A stretch of 64,000 nt of DNA from Burkholderiales bacterium (GCA_016191525.1 JACPOK010000033.1:682001-746000); one strand, 5' to 3'. Counted from the stretch's first letter, positions 26,565 through 35,674 are shown. The notes: generated from the sequence alone by a model not told the origin. Numbers and translations are program-made.

Positions 26565-28301
26565 ATGTCGTTGAACAAGCGGGAGCTGCTGCAGGCGCTG
26601 GGGGCCGCGGCGGTGGCGGGCATGGGCCTGGGCCGCTGGGCCCACGCCGATGCGGCCGCCGCCGATGACGCGCTGTATGACGTGCCGCGCTTCGGCAATG
26701 TGTCGCTGCTGCACATGACCGACTGCCATGCGCAATTGCGGCCCAGCCATTTCCGCGAACCCAGCGTCAACCTGGGCGTGGGCGCCATGAACGGGCGGCT
26801 GCCGCACCTGGTGGGCGACGAGCTGCTCAAGGCCACCGGCATCCCGCCGGGCAGCGCCGCGGCGCACGCCCTCACCTGCCTTGATTTCGACCAGGCGGCG
26901 CGCCGCTACGGCAAGCTGGGCGGCTTCGCGCACCTGGCCACGCTGGTCAAGCGCATGAAGGCCAGCCGGCCCGGCGCCCTGCTGCTGGACGGCGGCGACA
27001 CCTGGCAGGGCTCGGCCACCGCGCTGTGGACACAGGGCCAGGACATGGTCGATGCGGCCAAGCTGCTGGGCGTGGACATCATGACCGGCCACTGGGAATT
27101 CACACTGGGCATGGACCGCGTGAAGCAGGTCATCGCCAATGACTTCAAGGGAAAGATCGATTTCATCGCGCAGAACGTGCGCACCGTGGACTTCGACGAC
27201 CCGGTGTTCCCGCCCTATGTGCTGCGCGAGATCAACGGCGTTTCCGTCGCCATTATCGGCCAGGCTTTTCCCTACACGCCCATCGCCAACCCGCGCTACT
27301 TCGTGGCCGACTGGAGCTTCGGCATCCAGGAGCCGAACATGCAGAAGACGGTGGACGAGGTGCGTGCCAAGGGCGCGAAGCTCGTCGTGCTGCTCAGCCA
27401 CAACGGCATGGACGTGGACCTGAAGATGGCCGGCCGCGTGCGCGGCATCGACGCCATCCTGGGCGGCCACACGCACGACGGCATGCCGGTGGCCAGCGTG
27501 GTGGCCAACGCCGGCGGCAAGACCATCGTCACCAACGCCGGCTCCAACGGCAAGTTCCTGGGCGTGATCGATTTCGACATGAAGGAGGGCAAGCTGGCCG
27601 ACTACCGCTACCGCCTGCTGCCCATCTTCTCCAATGTGCTGGCGGCCGACGCGCAGATGGATGCGCTGATCACCCGGGTGCGCGCACCATACGAAGCAAG
27701 GCTCGGCGAGACGCTGGCCGTGACCGAAGGCACGCTGTACCGGCGCGGCAATTTCAACGGCAGCGGCGACCAACTGCTGCTGGACGCACTGATGGACGTG
27801 CAGGGCGCCGAGATCGGCTTTTCGCCCGGCTTCCGCTGGGGCACCTCGCTGCTGGCGGGCCAGCCCATCACGCGCGAATGGCTGATGGACATGACGGCCA
27901 CCACCTATTCGTACGCCACGCTCACCGAGATGACGGGCGAGACCCTCAAGACCATTCTTGAAGACGTGTGCGACAACCTGTTCAATCCCGACCCCTACTA
28001 CCAGCAGGGCGGCGACATGGTGCGCGTGGGCGGCCTGCAGTACGCCTGCAACCCGCTGGCGGCCGTGGGCCAGCGCATCCAGGACATGCGGCTCAACGGC
28101 AAGCCCATCGACGCGGCGCGCAAGTACAAGGTGGCCGGCTGGGCGCCGGTGGCCGAAGAGGCGCGCAACGCCGGCGGCAAGCCGGTGTGGGAGCTGGTGG
28201 AGCAATGGCTGAAAGCGCGCGGCGGCAAAGTCGCGGCGCGCCAGCCCAATGCGCCCAGGCTGCTGGGTGCGTTGCCCAACGCGGGGTATGCGCCGGGCTG
28301 A
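26565..28301 (+). CDS. soxB: Thiosulfohydrolase SoxB
   Basis: A 578-residue dimanganese enzyme that hydrolyses the terminal sulfone of SoxY-bound thiosulfonate to sulfate. The N-terminal signal is Tat-like, but with Lys-Arg (NKRELLQALGAAA). Metal-ligand segments are D53-C-H55 (HMTDCHAQLRPSH), LLLDGGDTWQGS, and LSHNGMDVDLKMA with GGHTHDGMPV. A 5'-nucleotidase-type C-terminal domain follows. It is last in the sox operon and ends at a family B repeat. Confidence 0.95.
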   Translation: MSLNKRELLQALGAAAVAGMGLGRWAHADAAAADDALYDVPRFGNVSLLHMTDCHAQLRPSHFREPSVNLGVGAMNGRLPHLVGDELLKATGIPPGSAAAHALTCLDFDQAARRYGKLGGFAHLATLVKRMKASRPGALLLDGGDTWQGSATALWTQGQDMVDAAKLLGVDIMTGHWEFTLGMDRVKQVIANDFKGKIDFIAQNVRTVDFDDPVFPPYVLREINGVSVAIIGQAFPYTPIANPRYFVADWSFGIQEPNMQKTVDEVRAKGAKLVVLLSHNGMDVDLKMAGRVRGIDAILGGHTHDGMPVASVVANAGGKTIVTNAGSNGKFLGVIDFDMKEGKLADYRYRLLPIFSNVLAADAQMDALITRVRAPYEARLGETLAVTEGTLYRRGNFNGSGDQLLLDALMDVQGAEIGFSPGFRWGTSLLAGQPITREWLMDMTATTYSYATLTEMTGETLKTILEDVCDNLFNPDPYYQQGGDMVRVGGLQYACNPLAAVGQRIQDMRLNGKPIDAARKYKVAGWAPVAEEARNAGGKPVWELVEQWLKARGGKVAARQPNAPRLLGALPNAGYAPG

Positions 28302-28324
28302 CCCGCACAGGGCGAAAGTCCCGT

Positions 28325-28390
28325 TGCTCTGTTTTTGATAGCTGCCTACGCACAGCTGGTGCGCTTCGCAGGCATTTTTACCTCTGAAGT
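28325..28390. repeat. Interspersed short repeat, family B, copy 2
   Basis: Core blocks GATAGCTGCCTACGCACAGC and GGTGCGCTTCGCAGGCATTT are nearly the same as those of the copy at 51045-51110. It lies between the convergent soxB and amidohydrolase genes, and its last bases supply the amidohydrolase stop codon and the final codons (KLQR). Confidence 0.7.
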
Positions 28391-29790
28391 TTGGCCACCG
28401 CCGCCCGTGCATCGCGGCCCAGCTGTTGCAGGTCAAGGCCTTTGATGGCGCCCTCGCGCACCACTTCGTGCCCGCCCACCAGCAAGGCCCTGAGGTGCGC
28501 GGCGCCGCCGCTCGCCACGGGGCCGATGGCGGGATCATGGAGGCCGAAGTAACGCGGGTCGCGGTCCACTGCGTAGATGGCGAGGTCGGCGGCTTGTCCC
28601 GGAGCGATGGTGCCGACGGCAGACAGGCCCAGCACTTTCGCGCCGCCGGCCGTGCCCCAGCGCACCACGTCTTCCACCGTGGCTGCGGCGGCTGCCTCGT
28701 TCTCGCCCTTGCCTCCCCGGTGCAGTGCCACGGCTGCTTCACCGGCGCGTGCGCGCTGCATCAGCCAGGCGGAATGCACTTCCGAAATCATGTCCGCTGC
28801 CTCGTTGGAGGCGGCGCCATCGACACCGATCGACACGGTGGCGCCCGCGTCTTCCAGTGCGCGCACCGGCGCGATGCCGCTGCCCAGGCGGCCGTTGCTT
28901 TGCGGGCAGTGGGCGATGCCGGTATGGGTGCTGCCCAGCAACTCGATCTCGTCGGCGTCGAGCTTGACCAGGTGCGCGAACCACACGTCCTCGCCCAGCC
29001 AGTCGATGCTCTGCGCGAAGTGGATGGGCTTGATGCCGTGTTGCGCATGCACGGTGTCGTGGTAGTGCACGGTCTCCGACAGGTGCGAGTGCAGCCGCAG
29101 GCCAAGCTTGCGCGCGACGGCGGCGCATTCGCGCAGTTCCTGCGGGCGCATCGAATGGGGCGGCGTGGTCGGCGCCACCACCACGCGGCGCATGCCGTCG
29201 GCTGTGCTGTCGTGAAAGCGCGCGGCCAACCGCTCGATGTCGGCCAGGTAGCCGTCCAGCGTTTCGGGCCGCAGCGCGGGCGGCAGGTCGTCGGCCTGGA
29301 TGCGCGAGAGCGTGCCGCCGCCGCGGCACAGCACGAAGCGCAGGCCCAGGGCTGACGCTTCCTCGAACAGGATGGCCGAGCTGTCGTAGGGCATGCCGGG
29401 CCAGTAGTGATAGTTGTGGTCGGCCACCGTGCCGCAACCCGACAGCGCCAGCTCCACCAGGCCGATGCGCGCGGCCAGGCGGAACATGCCTTCGTCCATG
29501 CCGGGCCGCAGGCGGAACGGCGTCGCCGACAGCCAGGGCGTGAGCGTGGCGTTCACCCCCTGCGGATCGCCCTTGAGCAGCGATTGGAACAAATGGTGGT
29601 GCGTGTTGACCCAGGCCGGGTAGACCACGCAACCGCCGGCATCGATCTGCTCCTCGCCGGGTTCCGGCGTGAGCGAACCGATGGACGCGATCCTTCCGCC
29701 TTCGATCCGGATGTCCGGCCCCTTGTGGCGCGCCTCGTTGCCAGCCATGCCCGTGAGGATGGCCGTGGTGTTGCGTATCAACAGGCTCAT
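28378..29790 (-). CDS. Amidohydrolase of the 8-oxoguanine deaminase / hydroxyatrazine hydrolase (ATZ/TRZ) type
   Basis: A 470-residue metal-dependent deaminase. Ligands and signature segments are NTHHHLFQSLLKGDP (about 64-78), HLSET around the middle, the later His in IAHCPQSNGRL, and Asp in SIGVDGAASNEAAD. The wording of these motifs is closest to 8-oxoguanine deaminases and triazine hydrolases, so the substrate is probably an aminated N-heterocycle. It is last in the leftward catabolic island and overlaps the upstream Rieske gene by 4 bp (ATGA). Confidence 0.85.
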   Translation of the reverse strand: MSLLIRNTTAILTGMAGNEARHKGPDIRIEGGRIASIGSLTPEPGEEQIDAGGCVVYPAWVNTHHHLFQSLLKGDPQGVNATLTPWLSATPFRLRPGMDEGMFRLAARIGLVELALSGCGTVADHNYHYWPGMPYDSSAILFEEASALGLRFVLCRGGGTLSRIQADDLPPALRPETLDGYLADIERLAARFHDSTADGMRRVVVAPTTPPHSMRPQELRECAAVARKLGLRLHSHLSETVHYHDTVHAQHGIKPIHFAQSIDWLGEDVWFAHLVKLDADEIELLGSTHTGIAHCPQSNGRLGSGIAPVRALEDAGATVSIGVDGAASNEAADMISEVHSAWLMQRARAGEAAVALHRGGKGENEAAAAATVEDVVRWGTAGGAKVLGLSAVGTIAPGQAADLAIYAVDRDPRYFGLHDPAIGPVASGGAAHLRALLVGGHEVVREGAIKGLDLQQLGRDARAAVAKLQR

Positions 29791-30845
29791 GCCATTGCTT
29801 TCACGGCAGGCGGATTGCTGACATTCCCGCGATGGATCTCTTCTTCCCCATGCGCGCGCAGCAGGTCGAGCAACTGCTTGCGGATCACCAGGCCCGGCTT
29901 GTCGGACGGCATGTGGAATTCCACGCGGCGCGTGGTGTCCACGCACGCATCTGCGTCCGTCGCCTCCAGGATGTCGCGGTCCTCGGCCGTGATGGCCGCG
30001 TCCCAGTCGATGAGGGTCTGGGTGCTGCAGGCTTCCTCACTATCGTTGCGGTAGAGCCACTGCACCAGCATCATGCGTTCGTCGTCGATCGGCGTGGCGC
30101 AGTTGTAGATGATGTGGTGCACGCCGCTGGCGGGGTAGGTGCAGCCGAAGCGGCGCGAGAACGGCAGGTAGTAGCGGTTGATGAGGTGCCGCTCGGTAAT
30201 CGGCTCGGTGGTGCCCGTCACCGTGTGGCCGGCCTCGATGTTGCGGATGGGAACGCGCGTCTCGGCCTCGAAGCCGTAGTCGGTCTCGCGGAACTCGTAG
30301 GGCGCCGGCTTGGGGTTCTCCAGGATGCCGAAGTTGGCCTTGTGCACGAAGGAGAAGTGCGAGTTGTCGAACGAGTTTTCCATCATGCGCAAGGGGCTGG
30401 TCTTCCACTCCTCGTAGAACTGGAAGATGCGCCGGTAGCCGGGCGCGCCGTCCTCGGGGAAGTGCGGGATGGGCTTGAGCGGCTCGTCCAGCGCGACCCA
30501 GACATAGCCGTATTTCTCCTGCGCGCGGAAGGCGGGCACCTTGGCGCCGGCGGGAATCTGCAGGTCAGGCGCCTGCGGGATGTGCACGCAGGTGCCGGTG
30601 CAGTCGTAGGTCCAGCCGTGGTAGCCGCAGGTTATGTTGCCCTCCGCGCCGACCGTGCCCTTCGAGAGTTTGGCCGTGCGATGGCAGCAGCGGTCGCGCA
30701 ACGCGGCCGGCGTGCCGTCGGCCTGTTTCCACAGCACGAGGTCCTCGCCCATCAGCGTGAACGGCTTGGGGCCGTCATGGAGGTGCGACATGGGCATGAG
30801 CGCATACCAGAAGCGGCGCAGCACCGCCTGTCTAGTGGTCAGCAT
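29787..30845 (-). CDS. Rieske [2Fe-2S] non-heme iron oxygenase (copy 2)
   Basis: A 352-residue oxygenase. The Rieske centre is C53-x-H55 with C73-x2-H76 in CGYHGW. The mononuclear iron site is in ENSFDNSHFSFVH. Length and architecture match N- and O-demethylases (NdmA/B, VanA) better than ring dioxygenases. It is clearly paralogous to the neighbour at 30832-31887 (same RRFWYA.MPM N-terminus and DRCCHRTAKLSKGTV). Genes overlap on both sides. No reductase or ferredoxin is encoded nearby. Confidence 0.88.
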   Translation of the reverse strand: MLTTRQAVLRRFWYALMPMSHLHDGPKPFTLMGEDLVLWKQADGTPAALRDRCCHRTAKLSKGTVGAEGNITCGYHGWTYDCTGTCVHIPQAPDLQIPAGAKVPAFRAQEKYGYVWVALDEPLKPIPHFPEDGAPGYRRIFQFYEEWKTSPLRMMENSFDNSHFSFVHKANFGILENPKPAPYEFRETDYGFEAETRVPIRNIEAGHTVTGTTEPITERHLINRYYLPFSRRFGCTYPASGVHHIIYNCATPIDDERMMLVQWLYRNDSEEACSTQTLIDWDAAITAEDRDILEATDADACVDTTRRVEFHMPSDKPGLVIRKQLLDLLRAHGEEEIHRGNVSNPPAVKAMA

Positions 30846-31887
30846 GTTCGGCCTCCGTCACCGGGTGAATGCGGGTCCAGCCATGGGCTTCCTGCTCGCC
30901 ATGCTCCTTGAGCAGCGCGAGCAGGCGCTTGCGCATCAGCATGCCAGGCCGGTCGCTGGCCATGCTCTGCTCGTCGCGGCGCGACACGTCCACCGGCGCG
31001 TCGGCGTCCACCGATTCGAGGATGACCTTGTCTTCCAGCACGACCTTGGTGTCCCAGTCGTTGAGCAGTTGCGCAGGGCAATCCTCTTCGGTGTCGTTGC
31101 GGTACAGCCACTGGATCAGCTGCACGCGATGGTCGTCGATGGGTGTGGCGCAGGTGAAGATGGTGTGCTTGATGCCGCTGGGATAGATCAGGCCCAGCTT
31201 GCGCAGGAACGGCAGGTGCCACTGGTTGGAAAACTGCCGCTTGGTGGTCGGCTCGGTGGTGCCGGTGATGCGGTGCGACTGCGGCGGGTTGTTGATGGCA
31301 ATCACCATTCTTGCCTCGAAGCCGTAGTCGGTCTCGTCCAGCGCGAAGTGTTCCGGCTTGGGCTGGCCGCCCTGGCCGAAAGTGCCGGCATGGACGAAGG
31401 CGAAATGCGCCGAGTCGAACGAGTTTTCCATCAGCCGCAGCGCGCCGGTGTTCCAGCTCTCGTCGAACTGGTGGATGCGGCGGTAGCCCAGGGCCTCTTC
31501 TTCCGTGTCCAGCAAGGGCATCAAGGGGTCATCCAGTGCCACCCAGGCGTAGCCGAACTTTTCCTGGCAGTGGAAGGCGGGCACCTTCGCACCGGCCGGG
31601 ATCTGCAGGTCCGGCGCCTGCGGAATCCTCACGCAGGCGCCGCTGCAGTCGTAGGTCCAGCCGTGGTAGCCGCAGACGATGTTGTCGCCCTCTACGGTGC
31701 CCTTGGAGAGTTTCGCGGTGCGATGGCAGCAGCGGTCGCGCAGCGCGGCGGGCGTGCCGTCGGCCTTCTTCCACAGCACGATGTTTTCGCCCAGCAGGGT
31801 GAAGGGCTGCGGGCCAGCGTCGAGCCTGGCCATCGGCATCACGGCGTACCAGAAACGCCGCAGCACGGGTTGTTGTGTGACGAGCAT
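30832..31887 (-). CDS. Rieske [2Fe-2S] non-heme iron oxygenase (copy 1)
   Basis: A 351-residue paralogue of the following gene. Rieske ligands are C53, H55, C72 and H75. The catalytic iron motif is ENSFDSAHFAFVH. Divergence is greatest in the C-terminal catalytic domain, as expected if the two act on different positions or successive intermediates, like NdmA and NdmB in methylxanthine N-demethylation. It lies 13 bp downstream of a solute-binding protein gene. The substrate is unknown. Confidence 0.88.
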   Translation of the reverse strand: MLVTQQPVLRRFWYAVMPMARLDAGPQPFTLLGENIVLWKKADGTPAALRDRCCHRTAKLSKGTVEGDNIVCGYHGWTYDCSGACVRIPQAPDLQIPAGAKVPAFHCQEKFGYAWVALDDPLMPLLDTEEEALGYRRIHQFDESWNTGALRLMENSFDSAHFAFVHAGTFGQGGQPKPEHFALDETDYGFEARMVIAINNPPQSHRITGTTEPTTKRQFSNQWHLPFLRKLGLIYPSGIKHTIFTCATPIDDHRVQLIQWLYRNDTEEDCPAQLLNDWDTKVVLEDKVILESVDADAPVDVSRRDEQSMASDRPGMLMRKRLLALLKEHGEQEAHGWTRIHPVTEAEHADH

Positions 31888-31900
31888 GTCAAACCCCCGC

Positions 31901-32866
31901 TTATTTCTTCAGGTCTTTGAGGAACTGCAGGGTGTAGGCCTGCTGCCAGTTGGGGTTGGGCTTGAGTTGCCCGCTGGTGACCATCAGGTCATAGGTCTGC
32001 TTCCAGCGCGCATCGGTCATCACGCCGGCACCGGCCTTGGCCGCATCGCCGCCGTCCATGAACTTCATCTCCTTCATGGTCTTGACGGAGTAGGCGATGA
32101 GGTCGTCCTCCATCTTCGGGTTCTCCTGCTTGATCAGGGCATTGCCTGCGGCCGGATTGGCCAGGTAGCTCTTCCAGCCTTCCAGCGTGGCCTTGACGAA
32201 GCGCTGCACCACGTCGGGCTTGTCTTTGATCATCTGGCGCGTGGTGACGATGGTGTTGCCATACGGCGGGTAGCCTTCATCGGCGAACAGGAAGAACTTG
32301 ACCTTCTGGCCGGCCTTCTCCGCGATGAAGGGCTCGGAGCCGGGGTAGCCCTGCTGCGCCATGTTCTTGTCAGCGAAGAAGGGCTGCATGCTGAAGGTGT
32401 AGGGGCGGGTCTGCTCGTCCTTCAGGCCGTGCTTGATCTTCAGCCACGGCCACCAGCTGGTGCGCCCGCTCGTGGCCATCAGGATGGTCTTGCCCTTGAG
32501 GTCGGCCAGGCCCTTGACTTCGGGGTGCGTCACCATGCCCTGCGGCTCCATCTGGAACACCGCCGCCACCGTGGTCAGCGGCACGCCGTTCTCGATGGCC
32601 GACAGGGTCTGGAAATCCTTGCCCATGATGAAGTCGGCCTGGCCGGCGGCGATGATCTGGATCGCGTTGACCTGCGGCCCGCCCATCTTGATGGTGACGT
32701 CCAGCCCGTACTTCTTGTAGATGCCGGTGGCAACGGCCTGGTAGTAGCCGCCGTGTTCGGCCTGGGCGTACCAGGACGTGAGGAAGGTGACCTTGTCCTG
32801 CGCGTGGGCAGTCAGGGCCGTGAAGGCGGCAGTTGCGAAAGCAATGGATGCGAGCGCGCGTTTCAT
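31901..32866 (-). CDS. ABC transporter substrate-binding protein, NMT1/THI5-like (copy 1)
   Basis: A 321-residue periplasmic binding protein. A signal peptide ends at TAHAQ (about 22). The N-terminal WYAQAEHGGYYQAVATG and YGLDVTIKMGGPQVN are typical of the NMT1/THI5 group, which binds pyrimidine-like and other heterocyclic or organic ligands. It is very similar to the protein at 36486-37469, but that one sits with the ABC genes. GGAG precedes the ATG. It probably gives the importer a second specificity. Confidence 0.87.
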   Translation of the reverse strand: MKRALASIAFATAAFTALTAHAQDKVTFLTSWYAQAEHGGYYQAVATGIYKKYGLDVTIKMGGPQVNAIQIIAAGQADFIMGKDFQTLSAIENGVPLTTVAAVFQMEPQGMVTHPEVKGLADLKGKTILMATSGRTSWWPWLKIKHGLKDEQTRPYTFSMQPFFADKNMAQQGYPGSEPFIAEKAGQKVKFFLFADEGYPPYGNTIVTTRQMIKDKPDVVQRFVKATLEGWKSYLANPAAGNALIKQENPKMEDDLIAYSVKTMKEMKFMDGGDAAKAGAGVMTDARWKQTYDLMVTSGQLKPNPNWQQAYTLQFLKDLKK

Positions 32867-32911
32867 GCGGATTCTCCGGTGATGTGTGTGAAACAACCAG
32901 AGCAATGACCC

Positions 32912-32929
32912 GTGGCGTTGAGCCGCCAC
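32912..32929. repeat. Intercistronic hairpin
   Basis: Inverted repeat GTGGCG / CGCCAC with a 6-base loop, in the 99-bp gap between the RidA gene and the first binding-protein gene. No T-run follows, so it is more likely an RNA-processing or stabilising stem than a terminator. A binding-protein gene needing high expression lies directly downstream on the minus strand. Confidence 0.35.
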
Positions 32930-32965
32930 TGCCTGCTTCTACTCTGCGAAAAACGGATGCAAGTC

Positions 32966-33430
32966 TCATGCCTTGCGGGGCACGAACAGGGTCGCCTCCA
33001 CTTCGATGAGCGCGCCGTCGCCGGGCATGAAGCGCGAGACTTCCACCACCGTGCTGGCCGGTGGCTCCCCGGGGTAAAACAGGCCGCGCACGCGGTTGTA
33101 AAACGGGTAGTGGCGCAGGTCGCGGAAGTACTGCACCAGCTTGATGGCGTCCTTCATGTCGCCGCCGTGCTCTTTGGCGATCTGGCGGATGCGGTCCAGC
33201 ACGAACCAGCTCTGCACCACGGCAGGCGCTTCGTAGATGTCCACCGTCATCTGGCCGGTGACGTAGCCCAGGCTTTGCAGGGCCTCCACCGCTTCAGCGG
33301 GCAGCTCGTCGTAGCTTTGCAGAACAGCCTTGCGCGCCGGGTCCACTGCCACCACGCCGCTGACGAACACGAAGTCGCCCGCCCGCCTTGCTGAAGCGTA
33401 GTTCGCCATCGGCTTCCCCGCCGCGGTCAT
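32966..33430 (-). CDS. RidA/YjgF family protein
   Basis: A 154-residue member of the RidA family, whose members deaminate reactive enamine/imine intermediates or act as catabolic hydrolases (for example RutC in uracil breakdown). FVSGVVAVDP, SLGYVTGQMTVDIYEA and a C-terminal VEVSRFMPGDGALIEVEATL are visible. The canonical Arg of true RidA (in CARSAVEV-type motifs) is replaced (STVVEVSRF), so it is a pathway-specific variant. Coupled to the FAD oxidase by an ATGA overlap. Confidence 0.82.
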   Translation of the reverse strand: MTAAGKPMANYASARRAGDFVFVSGVVAVDPARKAVLQSYDELPAEAVEALQSLGYVTGQMTVDIYEAPAVVQSWFVLDRIRQIAKEHGGDMKDAIKLVQYFRDLRHYPFYNRVRGLFYPGEPPASTVVEVSRFMPGDGALIEVEATLFVPRKA

Positions 33431-34791
33431 TTCGGAATCCCCTGCGCCCAGGCCCGCACCTTGCCGGGGTTGAGCAGGTTGTGCGGATCGAAGCGGCGCT
33501 TGGTGTCGATGACGGCCGGCGCCAGGTCGCCGTTGGCACGGCCGTCTTCCACGATGAAGACGTGCGGGTCGTTGATGCGCACGCCGTTGTCGCGGTGGAT
33601 CTTCATGATTTCCTGCAGCCGCTCTTCGGTGGTGAACCTCACCAGCTGCAGCGCGGTGCAGGTCATGAGGCCGTCCATGTTGCGGATGAATTCGCAGTGC
33701 ATCAGCGCCTCGCCGCCCAGCAGCTTTTCCATGCGGCGAACCTGCTCCAGGTGCTGGCCGGGGATGAAGGCGCTCTGCAGGTAGGTGATGCTCTTGTCCA
33801 CCCGCATTGCATGCAGCGTGGTGTGGTTCCAGGTGTATTCGAGCAGCGTGCGGTTGCCGGCCGCCACTTCGGCCGCGCCCTTGCGGTAGGTGACGGTGCC
33901 GCGGAACTGCGCCACCAGTTCCAGGTACGCCGGTTCGCTCTGTTCGGCCACGAGCACGATGCAGGCATGGCAGCCGGCAGGCAGGTAGTCGGCCAGCTGC
34001 TTGATGTAGTCCGGCACCGGCGCAGCCATGAAGGCCAGCTCCTTCTTGACGATGCCGGGTGCGCGCGAGAGCGCGTCGGCAAAATCCAGCGCATCGTCGA
34101 ACGTGGCGAAGGTGACGATGGCCTCAAGCCAGTCGTGCACCGGCGCCATTGCCAGCTCGATCTCAAGCACCAGTCCGTTGGTGCCCCAGACATGGTGCAT
34201 GGCCAGCGCCTCGGGGCCGCGCAGCTCGATGACCTGCGGGTTCTCCTCGATGGTCATGGCCTTGAGGCCCAGCACGTTGCCGCGCGAACCGAGCGGCCCG
34301 TAGTTGATCGAGCCGATGCCGCCGAACCCACCGCCATACAGGCCGCCCAGGGTGGCGCTGCGGTAGGTCGAGGGCATGCAGCGCAGCTCCAGCCCCTGGT
34401 CGCGCGTGGCCTTCTCCAGGTCCCACAGGCGGATGCCGGCCTGCGCGCGGGCGGCGCCGTTTCGCGCCCACAGGAAGGCGTTGTAGCCGCTCATGTCCAG
34501 CAGCACACCGCCCTGCACCGGCACGCACTGCCCGTAGTTGCCGGTGCCGCTGCCGCGTACCGTGATGGGAATGCGCAGGCGCGCGCACAGGCCGACCAGC
34601 GCGTGTATCTCATCCTCGTTGCGCGGGCGCACCGCGGCTGCGGCGGATTTGCCTTCCAGCTGGCGCTTGAGCACCGGGCTGTACCAGTTGAAATCCTGCG
34701 ACAGGCGCGCGATGCGGCCTTCGTCGGTGACCCAGTCCAGGCCGGGCAGCTCGGCGTGCAATTGTTCTATGGGGTGCACAGGTGCGTTCAC
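33427..34791 (-). CDS. FAD-binding oxidase (PCMH/VAO fold, GlcD-like)
   Basis: A 454-residue flavoprotein oxidoreductase. The PCMH-type FAD-binding domain occupies about 1-220 (VRPRNEDEIHALVGL, VRGSGTGNYGQ, GIRLWDLEKATRDQGLELRCMPST, LGGLYGGGFGGIG). The C-terminal cap/substrate domain follows. Such enzymes oxidise alcohols, 2-hydroxy acids or amines. A pathway role after the hydrolases is plausible, but the substrate is unknown. Confidence 0.82.
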   Translation of the reverse strand: MNAPVHPIEQLHAELPGLDWVTDEGRIARLSQDFNWYSPVLKRQLEGKSAAAAVRPRNEDEIHALVGLCARLRIPITVRGSGTGNYGQCVPVQGGVLLDMSGYNAFLWARNGAARAQAGIRLWDLEKATRDQGLELRCMPSTYRSATLGGLYGGGFGGIGSINYGPLGSRGNVLGLKAMTIEENPQVIELRGPEALAMHHVWGTNGLVLEIELAMAPVHDWLEAIVTFATFDDALDFADALSRAPGIVKKELAFMAAPVPDYIKQLADYLPAGCHACIVLVAEQSEPAYLELVAQFRGTVTYRKGAAEVAAGNRTLLEYTWNHTTLHAMRVDKSITYLQSAFIPGQHLEQVRRMEKLLGGEALMHCEFIRNMDGLMTCTALQLVRFTTEERLQEIMKIHRDNGVRINDPHVFIVEDGRANGDLAPAVIDTKRRFDPHNLLNPGKVRAWAQGIPK

Positions 34792-34807
34792 TTCGTTGCC
34801 TCTTTGT

Positions 34808-35674
34808 TCAATCGCGCGAGAGTTCGCTGGCGTGCCAGGAGCCCAGCGCCAGCTTGGTCAGCCAGGCCATCAGCGCGAACAGGCCCACGCCCGCTAGCGA
34901 GATCAGCAACAGCGCGGCAAACATGCGGGGGATGTTCAGCTGGTAGCCGGCCATCAGGATCTGGTAGGCCAGGCCCGTGGCCGCGCCGCCGGTGCCGGCC
35001 ACGAATTCCGCCACCACCGCGCCGATCAGCGCCAGGCCGCTGGAGATGCGCAGGCCGCCGAAGAAGTAAGGCAGCGCGCTGGGGATGCGCAGGCGCATCA
35101 GCGTCTGCGCACGGCTGGCGCGGTTCATCGCGAAATAGCTTTGCAGGTCGGGGTCGATGCTGCGCAGGCCCAGCGTGGTGTTGGAGATGATGGGAAACAG
35201 GGCCACCAGCGAGGCGCATGCCACCAGCGACGCCGTGGGGTTCTTCACCCAGATGATGATCAGCGGCGCCACGGCCACGATGGGCGTCACCTGCAGCAGC
35301 ACGGCGTAGGGGAACAACGCGGTCTCGATCTTGCGGCTCTGCACGAACAGGAAGGAAATCAGCACGCCCACGACGGTGGCCACGGCGAATGACAGCAGCG
35401 TGATCTTCAGCGTCACCAGCAGCGAGCCGCCCAGGGACTCCCAGTCGGTGGCCAGCGTCTGGAACATGAGTAGCGGCGAAGGCACCAGGTACGGCGGCAG
35501 CTTGAAGCCGGTCACGAGTGCCTGCCAGGCCGTCAACAGCACGATGGCGACGACGCTGGGGTAGAGCACTTTCTGCACTCTTTCCGAGGGCTGCCGCGGA
35601 ACCGGCTTTGCCGGGCCGCTGGCAGCGCCCCCTTGAGGGGGAGGCGGCTGCAAGCCGCTTCGGGGGGGAGTCAT
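34808..35674 (-). CDS. ABC transporter permease, NMT1/THI5-type importer (SsuC/TauC-like)
   Basis: A 288-residue inner-membrane permease with about six helices and the inner-membrane signature around MNRASRAQTLMRLRIPSALPYFFGGLRISSGLALIGAVVAEFV. The first 30 or so residues (TPPRSGLQPPPPQGG...) are encoded by a family A repeat, so the true start may lie further in (near the first helix). It overlaps the ATPase gene by 4 bp. Confidence 0.87.
   Translation of the reverse strand: MTPPRSGLQPPPPQGGAASGPAKPVPRQPSERVQKVLYPSVVAIVLLTAWQALVTGFKLPPYLVPSPLLMFQTLATDWESLGGSLLVTLKITLLSFAVATVVGVLISFLFVQSRKIETALFPYAVLLQVTPIVAVAPLIIIWVKNPTASLVACASLVALFPIISNTTLGLRSIDPDLQSYFAMNRASRAQTLMRLRIPSALPYFFGGLRISSGLALIGAVVAEFVAGTGGAATGLAYQILMAGYQLNIPRMFAALLLISLAGVGLFALMAWLTKLALGSWHASELSRD
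35590..35672. repeat. GC-rich palindromic repeat, family A, inverted copy 3, inside a coding region
   Basis: GCGCCCCCTTGAGGGGGAGG, followed by GGCTGCAAGCCGCTTCGGGGGGGAG, runs on the opposite strand to copies 1 and 2. It is translated as the Pro/Gly-rich N-terminus of the ABC permease and abuts its presumed start codon. Confidence 0.55.

Noticed and set aside
26547-28742. A 731-codon minus-strand open frame opposite soxB
   Set aside because: Low-complexity translation with no motifs. SoxB on the plus strand has full family signatures.
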